Notes: a model not told the origin generated them from the sequence alone. Shown: positions 43,116-51,770, counted from the stretch's first letter. The stretch: 64,000 bases of DNA from JAIYDJ01 sp031400505 (GCA_031400505.1 JANNPZ010000043.1:103996-167995), one strand, 5' to 3'. A program made the numbers and translations.

Positions 43116-43895
43116 GTGCTGGCTTCTGATCCCCCCTTGCTGCGCGTCAGGTCTTTGACGAAACACTATGGCCCGCGCATCGGATGCGCCGATGTGTCGT
43201 TCGACCTTTACCCCGGCGAAGTCCTGGGGATCGTGGGGGAAAGCGGGTCGGGGAAATCCACGCTCTTGTCGTGTCTTGCCGGGCATCTGGTGCCGGATGC
43301 GGGCGAGGTGATCTTTGAAACCGCCACCGGGCCGCGCGATACCCTGACGATGACCGAACCCGAACGCCGCCGCCTTGCCCGGACCGACTGGGCCTTTGTG
43401 CATCAGAACCCGCGCGACGGGCTGCGGATGGGCGTCAGCGCGGGCGGCAATGTGGGCGAACGCCTGATGGCAATCGGCGCGCGCCACTATGGCGTCATCC
43501 GCGACAAGGCCATCGACTGGCTGGGCCGGGTCGAGATTGACGCCGACCGGATCGATGACCGTCCAAAGGCGTTTTCCGGCGGCATGCAGCAACGCCTGCA
43601 GATCGCGCGCAATCTGGTGACCGGGCCGCGTCTTGTGTTTATGGATGAGCCCACGGGGGGGCTTGATGTTTCGGTACAGGCGCGACTTTTGGACCTTTTG
43701 CGCGGGCTCGTGCGCGAAATGGGGTTGTCGGCGATCATCGTCACGCATGATCTGGCCGTGGTCCGGTTGCTGGCAGATCGGCTTATGGTCATGAAATCGG
43801 GATATGTGGTCGAACATGGCCTGACCGATCAGGTGTTGGACGATCCGCAGCATGGGTATACGCAACTGCTGGTATCTTCCGTGTTGCAGGTGTGA
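43116..43895 (+). CDS. phnK: C-P lyase complex ABC-type ATPase PhnK
   Basis: 259 residues, with a GTG start. Walker A is GESGSGKS (41-48), the signature FSGGMQQRLQIARNL and Walker B LVFMDEPTGGLDVSVQARLL, all in the PhnK style (resembling oligopeptide-transport ATPases). PhnK binds the PhnJ subunits of the core complex and its ATPase activity is needed for phosphonate use. CorA-like gene starts 3 bases downstream. Confidence 0.95.
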   Translation: MLASDPPLLRVRSLTKHYGPRIGCADVSFDLYPGEVLGIVGESGSGKSTLLSCLAGHLVPDAGEVIFETATGPRDTLTMTEPERRRLARTDWAFVHQNPRDGLRMGVSAGGNVGERLMAIGARHYGVIRDKAIDWLGRVEIDADRIDDRPKAFSGGMQQRLQIARNLVTGPRLVFMDEPTGGLDVSVQARLLDLLRGLVREMGLSAIIVTHDLAVVRLLADRLMVMKSGYVVEHGLTDQVLDDPQHGYTQLLVSSVLQV

Positions 43896-43898
43896 CCG

Positions 43899-44861
43899 AT
43901 GATTGCTGCCTTCCGCGCCGACCGTGGCAAACTGACCCTGACGGATCGCAGCACCCCGCTCGAACAGGCGCTGTGGGTCGATCTTTACAAGCCGCTGCCG
44001 GGGCAGCAGGACCTTGCCAATTCCCTTGGCATCGAAGTGCCGACTTTGGCCGACATGGAAGAGATCGAGATTTCAAATCGCCTGTACCGCGAAGGTGGGG
44101 TGGATTATATGACGGTTGTTCTGCCCGGCATGTCGGAAACCAAACAGCCGATGTCAGGCCCAGTCTGCTTCATCCTGACAAAGGATCGCCTTGTCACCGT
44201 GCGCCACCACATCCCGCGCCCGTTCGAGACCTATCCAGAGCGCGCCGACAAGGTCGGCCCGGGCTGCGAATGTGCTGAAAAGGTTTTTCTGGGGCTGATC
44301 GAAGAGATCATCGGGCGACTGGCCGACCTGCTGGAAGGGTCGGGCCGTGCGCTTGAGGATGTCTCGCGTGCGGTGTTCGCCTCGGATCAGCGCACCAAGA
44401 CCGCCGCCGGGTTGCAAGAAGCGCTGGAGCGGGTGGGACGCGAAAGCGACCTTGTCGCGCGCATCCGTCTGTCGCTGCTGACGCTGGAACGCGCCGTCAG
44501 TTTCTTTGGCCAGTCCCTGGCAGAACGCCCCGTGGGCGAGGCGCTGCGCCCGGTGGTCAAAGGCATGATGCGCGACCTGCAAGCGCTTGAGGTCCATGGC
44601 GATTACCTGTCCACCCGCGTGGCGCAGGCGACGGATGCGACGCTGGGCATGATCAACCTGTTGCAAAACACCGCCGTTCGTATCGTGTCGGTGGTGGCGG
44701 TTCTGTTTCTGCCGCCAACACTGATTGCCAGCATCTACGGGATGAACTTTGCCCTGATGCCCGAGTTGAACCAAAGCTGGGGCTATCCGATGGCGCTTGG
44801 GCTGATGGTGGCGTCGGCTGTTGCCACCTATACGTTTTTCAAATGGAAGAACTGGCTATGA
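43899..44861 (+). CDS. CorA-family magnesium transporter inside the phn operon
   Basis: A 320-residue protein of the CorA/MIT superfamily. A cytoplasmic alpha/beta and helical region (about 1-255) leads to two C-terminal membrane helices, the first ending with the signature YGMNF in IYGMNFALMPELNQSWGYPM. The second is ALGLMVASAVATYTFFKW. It would move Mg2+ (or a related divalent ion) across the inner membrane. It is wedged between phnK (3 bases) and phnL (4-base ATGA overlap), so it is translated with the C-P lyase genes; the reason is unknown. Confidence 0.92.
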   Translation: MIAAFRADRGKLTLTDRSTPLEQALWVDLYKPLPGQQDLANSLGIEVPTLADMEEIEISNRLYREGGVDYMTVVLPGMSETKQPMSGPVCFILTKDRLVTVRHHIPRPFETYPERADKVGPGCECAEKVFLGLIEEIIGRLADLLEGSGRALEDVSRAVFASDQRTKTAAGLQEALERVGRESDLVARIRLSLLTLERAVSFFGQSLAERPVGEALRPVVKGMMRDLQALEVHGDYLSTRVAQATDATLGMINLLQNTAVRIVSVVAVLFLPPTLIASIYGMNFALMPELNQSWGYPMALGLMVASAVATYTFFKWKNWL

Positions 44862-45553
44862 AAACCTTTTCCGGAATTCAGGTGAAAGACCTCTGCAAGA
44901 ACTTTACCCTGCACAATCAGGGCGGCACGGTGATCCCGGTCATGGCAGGCGGCGCGCTGTCGGTCAGCCTGGGCCAATGTGTGGGCCTTGTGGGCGCATC
45001 GGGGTCGGGCAAATCCACGCTGATGCGGATGATCTGGGGCAACTACCTGGCGCAGGCGGGGTCGATCATGGTGGGCGATCTGGATGTGGCCCGGGCCGAA
45101 CCCCGCCAGATCATCGCGCTGCGCCGCCAGACCCTTGGCTATGTCAGCCAGTTTCTGCGCGTCGTGCCCCGCGTGCCGACGGTCGATGTGGTGGCCGAAC
45201 CCCTGCTGGTGCTGGGGATGCTGCGCGAGGAGGCCCGTCTCCGGGCCGAAGAGCTTTTGTCCCGGCTCAACATTCCGCAGCGGCTGTGGTCGCTGTCGCC
45301 CACCACCTTTTCGGGCGGCGAGCAGCAGCGCGTCAACATCGCACGCGGTTTTGCCCATCCCTATCCGGCCCTGCTGCTGGATGAACCGACCGCGAGCCTT
45401 GATGCGGCCAACCGCGACGTGGTGCTGACCCTGATCGAAGAGGCCAAGGCGCGCGGTGCGGCGATCCTGGGGATCTTCCACGATGAAGGTGCGCGCGACC
45501 GGGTCTGTGACCGGGTGGTGAACGTCACCGCCTTTACGCCGAAAGCAGCCTGA
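44858..45553 (+). CDS. phnL: C-P lyase complex ABC-type ATPase PhnL
   Basis: 231 residues from MKTFSGIQVKDLCKNFTLHN. Walker A is GASGSGKS (about 46-53), the signature FSGGEQQRVNIARGF and Walker B ALLLDEPTASLDAANRDVVL. LGYVSQFLRVVPRVPTVDVV is a PhnL hallmark. It acts with PhnG, H and I in the ribosyl-transfer step. The start overlaps the CorA stop by 4 bases; phnN begins immediately after its stop. Confidence 0.95.
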   Translation: MKTFSGIQVKDLCKNFTLHNQGGTVIPVMAGGALSVSLGQCVGLVGASGSGKSTLMRMIWGNYLAQAGSIMVGDLDVARAEPRQIIALRRQTLGYVSQFLRVVPRVPTVDVVAEPLLVLGMLREEARLRAEELLSRLNIPQRLWSLSPTTFSGGEQQRVNIARGFAHPYPALLLDEPTASLDAANRDVVLTLIEEAKARGAAILGIFHDEGARDRVCDRVVNVTAFTPKAA

Positions 45554-46081
45554 ATGGGTCTTTTTGCCATTGTCGGGCCTTCCGGAGCGGGCAAGGACAC
45601 GCTGCTTGCCGGTGCGATGGCGCAGCGGCCTGATCTGGTGCTGGTGCGCCGGGTGATCACGCGCCCGACCGAGGCGGGAGGCGAGGATTTCGAAGGGGTC
45701 AGCGAGGCCGAGTTCGCCCGGCGTCACGCGGCAGGCGAACTGGCGCTGGATTGGCACGCGCACGGGTTGCGATACGGCATCCCTGCCGCGCAGATCGACC
45801 CTGCACGCGATGTGTTGTTTAACGGCAGCCGGGCGGCGCTGCCCGAGGCACAGGCGCGGTTTCCGGGTCTGGTGGCGGTTCTGGTGACCGCACCGGTGGG
45901 TGTTCTGGCAGAACGTCTGGCTGCGCGTGGGCGCGAGTCGCGTGCCGACATCGCGGCACGGTTGCAGCGCGCGGGGTTCGAACTGCCCGAAGGGTTGGCT
46001 GTGCGGCAGGTTGTCAATGACGGCACACCCGAGCAGGGCATAGCGCGCCTGCTCGCGGCGCTTCAGCCCAGCAAGGGATAG
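45554..46081 (+). CDS. phnN: Ribose 1,5-bisphosphate phosphokinase
   Basis: A 175-residue guanylate-kinase-like protein. P-loop GPSGAGKD at 8-15, then VRRVITRPTEAGGEDFEGVS and FALDWHAHGLRYGI-like substrate contacts (ELALDWHAHGLRYGIPAAQI). It phosphorylates ribose 1,5-bisphosphate to PRPP, the last step of ribose recycling in the C-P lyase pathway. Last plus-strand gene of the phnG operon; its 3' end overlaps the convergent DUF1045 gene by 19 bases. Confidence 0.93.
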   Translation: MGLFAIVGPSGAGKDTLLAGAMAQRPDLVLVRRVITRPTEAGGEDFEGVSEAEFARRHAAGELALDWHAHGLRYGIPAAQIDPARDVLFNGSRAALPEAQARFPGLVAVLVTAPVGVLAERLAARGRESRADIAARLQRAGFELPEGLAVRQVVNDGTPEQGIARLLAALQPSKG

Positions 46082-46752
46082 CGGTGCAGAACCCGGAACA
46101 TCCCGTCCGCCCCTTGGCCAAACAGAACAAGGTCGGCCAGCACGAAAGGCTTCGGCAGAATTGGCTCCAGATGCGGGCGCAGGGCGTGACAGGTCGCAGC
46201 GGCGTCTTCCGACCGCAGATATCCGGTCAGGGTAAGATGAAACTGGAACTGATCCATCACATACGGATAGCCCCAATCGGCCAGCAGCGCACGCTGGCGG
46301 TCAGACAGGCTCTCGGGCTTGCGGCGCGCGACTTCCTGCGGGCTGGGTGGCGCGCGAAACGCATCAAGACCCATCACGACCGCGGCGGCCAATTCCGCCA
46401 GGACAGTGGTGTCGCCCAACGGGGTCAATGCCACAAAGCCGTGCAGATCAACCAGCTGCAATCCGGGCAGCACAACCGCAGCCAGACGGTTTGCCAGCGC
46501 GGCGCAGGCATCCCCAAGACCGGCCGCATCCGCATCGGCGGCAAGGTGGAACGGCGGCTTGATCGTGCCGTGAAAGCCGTATTTGCGCGGGGTTTCGGTC
46601 AGGGCCGCCAAGCTTTGCGGCAACCCTGCAACGTCCGGGTGATCAACAGACCGCCCCGCCGCCGCATCCCACCCCAACCATCGCGCGGTGAAATCGGCAA
46701 ACTCCCCTGGTGCGGGTGCATAGTAAATCGCGTATCTCTGAATGCCAGTCAT
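46063..46752 (-). CDS. DUF1045 protein, 2H-phosphoesterase fold, phosphonate-linked
   Basis: A 229-residue protein, MTGIQRYAIYYAPAPGEFAD, with two HxT motifs of the 2H phosphoesterase superfamily: His61-Gly-Thr63 in KYGFHGTIKPPF and His172-Leu-Thr174 in QFHLTLTGYL. It is the 'putative phosphonate metabolism protein' found beside phn genes. 2H enzymes hydrolyse cyclic phosphodiesters, and the C-P lyase pathway ends in a cyclic ribose phosphate normally opened by PhnP, which is absent here. DUF1045 is therefore a candidate substitute; inference. It is divergent from phnM2. Confidence 0.87.
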   Translation of the reverse strand: MTGIQRYAIYYAPAPGEFADFTARWLGWDAAAGRSVDHPDVAGLPQSLAALTETPRKYGFHGTIKPPFHLAADADAAGLGDACAALANRLAAVVLPGLQLVDLHGFVALTPLGDTTVLAELAAAVVMGLDAFRAPPSPQEVARRKPESLSDRQRALLADWGYPYVMDQFQFHLTLTGYLRSEDAAATCHALRPHLEPILPKPFVLADLVLFGQGADGMFRVLHRYPLLG

Positions 46753-46773
46753 TCTTCGGGCGTTATCCTTGTG

Positions 46774-46793
46774 ATGTCACAGCGCTGTGACAT
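46774..46793. promoter_or_regulatory. Perfect 20-bp palindrome between DUF1045 and phnM2
   Basis: ATGTCACAGCGCTGTGACAT is a perfect inverted repeat midway in the 95-base gap between two divergent phn-associated genes, 21 bases from the DUF1045 start and 54 from phnM2. It is unlike the phnF-phnG site. A dimeric repressor or activator probably binds here and controls both genes. Confidence 0.7.
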
Positions 46794-46847
46794 AGCCCAT
46801 GCAAGACACTCTATCGCCCTTGCGGCGTCAAGTTCAGGACCCACACC

Positions 46848-47990
46848 ATGACCGACACCATCCTTGCCAATGCCACGCTGATCCTGCCCACCGAAGTGAT
46901 CCAAGGTAGCCTTCATATGTCGGGGGATCGCATCACCGGGATTTCCCAGGGTGCGGCGGTGCCAACCGGGGCCATAGACTGCCTTGGCGACATGGTGATG
47001 CCGGGACTGATCGAGCTGCACACAGACAACCTTGAACGCCACATTCAGCCGCGCCCAAAGGTCGACTGGCCCCACGCCGCAGCCATCATCGCGCATGATG
47101 CGGAACTGGCGAGCGTCGGGATCACCACGGTCTATGACGCGCTGCGGGTCGGGTCGGTACTTTCGAATGAAAAGACAGGTTACGGCGAATATGCCCGGCA
47201 ACTGGCGGATGAGATCCTTTCGCTGCGGGCGCAGAATGTCCTGCGGATCAGCCATTTCCTGCATCTGCGCGCCGAGATCTGTTCCGAGACGCTGGTAGAC
47301 GAGATGGCCAAGTTCGGCCCCGCCGACCGGATCGGCATTGTCAGCCTGATGGACCACACGCCTGGCCAGCGCCAGTTCCGCGACATCGGGCAGTTGCGCA
47401 AATATGTGCTGGGCAAACACGGCGCGACAGAAGCCGATTTTCAGGATCATATCAGCAATCTGACGGCGATTTCTGGCCGCCTGGGACGCTTGCACGAAAC
47501 GACGGCGGTGGCCGAGGCGCGGCGCTATGGCGCGGTGCTGGCCAGCCATGACGACACAACCGCCGCGCATGTGGTGGTATCCGCCGGATACGACGCGCAT
47601 TTCGCCGAGTTTCCCACCACGCACGAGGCCGCCGCCGCCTGCCGTGCGGCGGGCATCAAGGTGATGATGGGCGCGCCGAACCTGATCCGGGGCGGATCGC
47701 ATTCGGGCAACGTCGCGGCACAGGCGCTGGCCGAGGCGGATATGCTGGACATCGTATCGTCCGATTACGTGCCGTCGGCGCTGCTGTCGGGGGCCCTGAT
47801 GCTGGGCGATTTGTGGGGTGACATGGCGCGCGGGATTGCCACCGTCACACAGGCGCCGGCGGCGGCGGTGGGGCTGGCTGATCGCGGGCATCTGGATATC
47901 GGCGCGCGGGCCGATGTCATCCGCGTCACCCGGATCGGCACGGCGGGGGCGCTGCGGGGTACCTGGGTGCAGGGGCGTCGCGTGGCCTGA
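46848..47990 (+). CDS. phnM: alpha-D-ribose 1-methylphosphonate 5-triphosphate diphosphatase
   Basis: A 380-residue amidohydrolase with the canonical PhnM first metal motif MPGLIELHTDNLERHIQPRP (His58, Asp60). It also has SLMDHTPGQRQFRDI, VLASHDDTTAAHVVVSAGYD, MGAPNLIRGGSHSGNVAAQA and IVSSDYVPSALLSGAL. It removes diphosphate from the ribose-triphosphate phosphonate before C-P cleavage. This is the second PhnM of the window and the more typical one. It is divergent from DUF1045 across the palindrome, and convergent with the CHAD gene. Confidence 0.93.
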   Translation: MTDTILANATLILPTEVIQGSLHMSGDRITGISQGAAVPTGAIDCLGDMVMPGLIELHTDNLERHIQPRPKVDWPHAAAIIAHDAELASVGITTVYDALRVGSVLSNEKTGYGEYARQLADEILSLRAQNVLRISHFLHLRAEICSETLVDEMAKFGPADRIGIVSLMDHTPGQRQFRDIGQLRKYVLGKHGATEADFQDHISNLTAISGRLGRLHETTAVAEARRYGAVLASHDDTTAAHVVVSAGYDAHFAEFPTTHEAAAACRAAGIKVMMGAPNLIRGGSHSGNVAAQALAEADMLDIVSSDYVPSALLSGALMLGDLWGDMARGIATVTQAPAAAVGLADRGHLDIGARADVIRVTRIGTAGALRGTWVQGRRVA

Positions 47991-47993
47991 ACG

Positions 47994-48818
47994 TCAGTCC
48001 AGAACCCAGAACGGGTTGACCTTTTGCAGCGATTTCCACGCCGTCTGCGCGGCCTTCAATGCGGCTACTTCTTCGGCGGTGACGGCGATTTCGCCTGTCA
48101 GGGCACGGGCAAGGGCAAGATCGTTCAGCAAACCCAGACTGTCCTGCAAACCGCGCAGGTGTTTCAAGAACTGGTCGCGACGCTGACCTGGCCAGAAAGG
48201 CGCGAAATACTCTGACAGATAGCGCAGGGTTTTCAGATCCTTGCGCAATTCGTGGCGAAGCTCGGGGGCAAGTATCGTCAAATCGCTGCCGTGGTCCGCG
48301 CAATCCTGCCACGCGCGGCCCAGGGCGCGCCGCCCCAACCGATCCAGACCGCGGCGGTGCCAGCGCTGGCCCCGCTTGCCAGACCTTTGCCAACCCGTAC
48401 TGTCCAGTCGCGTGTGCAACTGCGGCGCAAACTGCGCGGCGTCCATCGCCACCAGCTCTGTCCGAACCTCGGCCCTTATCCGGTCGGCATCCGCCGCAAG
48501 CCCCGCCACAGCCAAAGGGTCCACGCAGCCCGCCAAAAGCACATCGGCATCGCGCAGGCGCCCCAGACACCGGAACAGCCCGCGTGCTGCCCCCGCCATT
48601 GCTGCCCGCGCGGCGGGGTCGATCACGGGCGCAAACCCCGCGAGGGCGGATCGGAACCGACGCAACGCCACCCGTGCGCGGTGTGGTCCTTCGGGGTCAT
48701 CGTCGGTCATCACTTTGTTCAGATGACCTGCGAAAGCTTCGGCGCTGACTGCAGCGATGCGGCGAAATCCGGCCTCTGGTGTCATGCTTGGCTTCAGGTC
48801 GGTCGATTTTTCCGTCAT
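47994..48818 (-). CDS. CHAD-domain protein
   Basis: A 274-residue helical protein rich in Arg and His, with the CHAD signature: DPEGPHRARVALRRFRSALA in the first repeat and LRHELRKDLKTLRYLSEYFA in the second, both with conserved basic residues. CHAD domains bind polyphosphate. Here the domain is alone, without a CYTH triphosphatase partner. The ATG at 48818 follows GGAGTGCC; a longer open frame upstream is not protein-like. It is convergent with phnM2, 3 bases apart at the stops, and divergent from the enolase-family gene. Confidence 0.88.
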   Translation of the reverse strand: MTEKSTDLKPSMTPEAGFRRIAAVSAEAFAGHLNKVMTDDDPEGPHRARVALRRFRSALAGFAPVIDPAARAAMAGAARGLFRCLGRLRDADVLLAGCVDPLAVAGLAADADRIRAEVRTELVAMDAAQFAPQLHTRLDSTGWQRSGKRGQRWHRRGLDRLGRRALGRAWQDCADHGSDLTILAPELRHELRKDLKTLRYLSEYFAPFWPGQRRDQFLKHLRGLQDSLGLLNDLALARALTGEIAVTAEEVAALKAAQTAWKSLQKVNPFWVLD

Positions 48819-48974
48819 CGTGGCACTCCATCTAACAGATGCAGAATACCGAAATCGCACTCGGCGTCGAGCCAGCCTGCAAAGAGTCGCATTTGGCCTT
48901 GTTAAGGGCGGTACCGCGCCGGACAATGCATGCAGCCTGCGGCAGTTTGCGCTGCATGCAAGCGGAGCGGCGCC

Positions 48975-50078
48975 ATGAAAATTGTCAAGCTTGAGACTTT
49001 CTCGACCCCGTATGTTGGCTTTGTGCGGGCCACGTCGGAAACCGGGGCGATCGGCTGGGGGCAGGTTTCGACCTATCACTCCGACATCACCTGCACGGTG
49101 TTTCATCGCCAGATCGCACCTTACGCCCTAGGCACCGACGCGCTGAATTTTGCTGACACGCTGCTGCGCATTCAGGAAAAGGAACACAAGTTCCCCGGCA
49201 GCTACCTGCGCCGCGCAATGACCGGCCTTGACACGGCGCTTTGGGATCTGCGCGGGCGGCATGAAGGCAAGCCGGTGGTCAGCCTTCTGGGCGGCACACC
49301 GGGGCGGGTGCGCGCCTATGCCAGTTCGATGAGGCGCGACATCACGCCTGCGGATGAGGCGGCACGCTTTGTGCGGTTGCGCGACGAGGGCGGCTTTACC
49401 GCGTTCAAATGGCGGGTGGGTGCCGAATGCGGGCGTGACACCGATGAATGGCCGGGGCGGACCGAGGCGGTTATCCCGATTGTTGCCAAGGCCTTGGGCG
49501 ACGGAATTGAGAAACTGGTTGATGGCAATTCCTGCTATTCGCCGCGCCGCGCCGTCGAGGTGGGTTGGATGCTAGAAGACAACGGCATCGGCCATTTCGA
49601 GGAACCTTGCCCCTATTGGGAGTTCGACCAGACCCGGATCGTGCGCGAAACCCTGTCCCTTGATGTGGCGGGCGGCGAGCAGGACTGCGAGTTCACCGCC
49701 TTTCGCAGCATGATCAACGAGCATGTCGTCGATATCGTGCAGCCCGATGTGATGTATCTTGGTGGCATGCACCGCACGCTGGAGGTGTGCCGGATGGCCG
49801 CTGCCAAAGGCCTGCCGATCACGCCGCACGCTGCCAACCTTGGCCTAGTGACCATGTGCACCATGCACATGCTGCGTGCGATCCCGAACGCAGGCAAGTA
49901 TCTTGAGTTTTCGATAGAAGGCGCGGATTACTATCCGTGGCAGCAGGGGCTATTCCTTGGCGACCCCTATGCGATCACCGATGGCCATGCGACGGTGACG
50001 GACGCGCCGGGCTGGGGGGTCGAGGTCAACCCCGACTGGCTGGACCGGGCGCAATATCAGGTATCGGAAGTCGAATGA
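48975..50078 (+). CDS. Enolase-superfamily (mandelate racemase type) enzyme
   Basis: A 367-residue protein, MKIVKLETFSTPYVGFVRAT. The active site is of mandelate-racemase layout: K145-x-R147 (FKWRVG), metal ligands Asp183 (VDGNS), Glu209 or Glu210 (FEEP) and Glu235 (GGEQD), the Asp258/His285 dyad (QPDVM and TPHAA), and Glu311. Such enzymes abstract a proton alpha to a carboxylate, giving dehydration or racemisation of sugar acids or betaines. The substrate is unknown. The SDR start overlaps its stop (ATGA). Confidence 0.88.
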   Translation: MKIVKLETFSTPYVGFVRATSETGAIGWGQVSTYHSDITCTVFHRQIAPYALGTDALNFADTLLRIQEKEHKFPGSYLRRAMTGLDTALWDLRGRHEGKPVVSLLGGTPGRVRAYASSMRRDITPADEAARFVRLRDEGGFTAFKWRVGAECGRDTDEWPGRTEAVIPIVAKALGDGIEKLVDGNSCYSPRRAVEVGWMLEDNGIGHFEEPCPYWEFDQTRIVRETLSLDVAGGEQDCEFTAFRSMINEHVVDIVQPDVMYLGGMHRTLEVCRMAAAKGLPITPHAANLGLVTMCTMHMLRAIPNAGKYLEFSIEGADYYPWQQGLFLGDPYAITDGHATVTDAPGWGVEVNPDWLDRAQYQVSEVE

Positions 50079-50797
50079 AAACCATTCTCATCACCGGGGC
50101 GGGGTCCGGCATCGGGCGGGCCACGGCGCGGGCATTTGCGCAGGCGGGCTGGCAGGTCGGGCTGATCGGGCGCAGGGCAGAGGCGCTGGAGGAAACCGGC
50201 GGCGGGATGGTGCTGCCTTGCGATGTGACCGACCCGGGCGCGGTTGAGGCCACGTTTTCGCAGGCGATCGCGGCGTTTGGCAGGCTGGACGTGCTCTTCA
50301 ACAACGCGGGCATCTCTGCCCCCGCCGCCCCGATTGACGAGATCCCGGTGGCGAAGTGGCTAGAGGTGAATGCGATCAACATAACCGGCATGTTCCTCTG
50401 CGCCCGCGCGGCCTTTGGCCAGATGCGCAGGCAGTCGCCGCAAGGCGGGCGGATCATCAACAACGGCTCGATTTCCGCGCATGTGCCGCGCCCCGGATCG
50501 GTGCCCTACACGATGTCGAAACATGCGGTGACGGGCCTGACGCGCACGCTTGGCCTTGATGGACGCGCGTTCGACATCGCCTGCGGGCAGATCGACATCG
50601 GCAATGCAGCAACCGACATGGCCGCGCGGTTTACTGGTGGCGTGCCACAGGCCGATGGCAGCATCCGGGCCGAACCGGTGATGGACGTTGCGCATGTGGC
50701 GGATGCGGTGCTGCATATGGCAAACCTGCCTTTGTCGGTGAACATCCCCTTTGTCACACTGATGGCACGTGACATGCCCTATACCGGGCGCGGATAG
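50075..50797 (+). CDS. Short-chain dehydrogenase/reductase
   Basis: A 240-residue classical SDR, MKTILITGAGSGIGRATARA. TGxxxGxG is in TGAGSGIG, NNAG in LFNNAGISAP, the catalytic Ser in NNGSISAHVP, and Tyr-x3-Lys in PYTMSKHAV. An N-terminal beta strand directly before the cofactor motif fits an NAD(P)-dependent oxidoreductase. Translation is coupled to the enolase-family gene, so it probably acts on the same pathway. Confidence 0.9.
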   Translation: MKTILITGAGSGIGRATARAFAQAGWQVGLIGRRAEALEETGGGMVLPCDVTDPGAVEATFSQAIAAFGRLDVLFNNAGISAPAAPIDEIPVAKWLEVNAINITGMFLCARAAFGQMRRQSPQGGRIINNGSISAHVPRPGSVPYTMSKHAVTGLTRTLGLDGRAFDIACGQIDIGNAATDMAARFTGGVPQADGSIRAEPVMDVAHVADAVLHMANLPLSVNIPFVTLMARDMPYTGRG

Positions 50798-50826
50798 CCC
50801 GCCCCAAACCGCAGCAAGGACCGACC

Positions 50827-51750
50827 ATGACCCAGATGCCCGCCTTTTCCGCCCCCGGCCGTTTCTGGCGCGGCAACCTGCATACCCATTCGACCCGGTC
50901 CGATGGCGTGCTGTCGCCCGAAGAGGTGTGCCGCCGTTATGCCGCCGAAGGCTATGACTTTCTGGCGCTGACGGATCATTTCGTGGGCCTTTGGAGCTAT
51001 CCGATTGTCGATACCGTGCCGATGCGCACCAACCGGTTTACCACGATCCTTGGTGCGGAATTGCATTCGGGGGCGATGGCCAATGGCGAGTTGTGGCATA
51101 TCCTTGCCGTCGGCCTGCCTGCCGATTTCGCGCCTTCGCACAGCCCGCATTTCGTCCCCGTTGAAGGGCAGGAAACCGGCCCCGAGCTTGCCGCCCGCGC
51201 CGTGGCCGCCGGGGCGTTTGTCGCAATTGCGCATCCGCAATGGTCGGGCCTGACGCTGGCCGATGCGCGATCCATCACAGCGGCCCATGCGGTTGAAATC
51301 TACAACCACGGCTGTGCGACGGGGTGTGACCGGGCGGACGGGTTCGGTATTGCCGATCTGCTGCTGACCGAAGGGCGGCACCTGTCGATGATCGCCACCG
51401 ACGATGCCCATTTTTCCGAGCCGGATCATTTCGGCGGCTGGGTGATGGTCAAAGCCGAGGAAAACACCCCCGAGGCGCTGCTGGCCAGCCTGAAGGCGGG
51501 GACATTCTATTCCACCCAAGGCCCGGAATTGCGCGATGTGCGGATCGAGGGCAAGCGGGTGGTGGTCGAAAGCTCGGCTGTCGCATCGGTGATCGTGCAG
51601 GGCGCGGGTACCGGGGCCAAGGGCGTGCACGGCCATTCGATGACCCGCACGGAAGTGCCGGTCGAGCGGTTGAACGACAGCCCATGGCTGCGGGTGACGG
51701 TGATCGATGCCGCCGGAAAACGCGCCTGGTCGAACCCGATCCGGCGCTAG
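50827..51750 (+). CDS. PHP-domain metal-dependent phosphoesterase-like protein (CehA/McbA type)
   Basis: A 307-residue PHP protein. Metal motifs are GNLHTHSTRSDGVL at the N-terminus, ALTDHF, GAELHSG, AIAHPQW and ATDDAHF. A beta-rich C-terminal part (about 220-307) follows. PHP enzymes hydrolyse phosphoesters, including cyclic phosphates; related CehA-type proteins act on other esters, so the reaction is not assigned. It is 29 bases after the SDR, with AAGGACCGACC before the ATG, so it is probably in the same operon. Confidence 0.87.
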   Translation: MTQMPAFSAPGRFWRGNLHTHSTRSDGVLSPEEVCRRYAAEGYDFLALTDHFVGLWSYPIVDTVPMRTNRFTTILGAELHSGAMANGELWHILAVGLPADFAPSHSPHFVPVEGQETGPELAARAVAAGAFVAIAHPQWSGLTLADARSITAAHAVEIYNHGCATGCDRADGFGIADLLLTEGRHLSMIATDDAHFSEPDHFGGWVMVKAEENTPEALLASLKAGTFYSTQGPELRDVRIEGKRVVVESSAVASVIVQGAGTGAKGVHGHSMTRTEVPVERLNDSPWLRVTVIDAAGKRAWSNPIRR

Positions 51751-51770
51751 TTGCGGTCGTCGCTCCGGCG

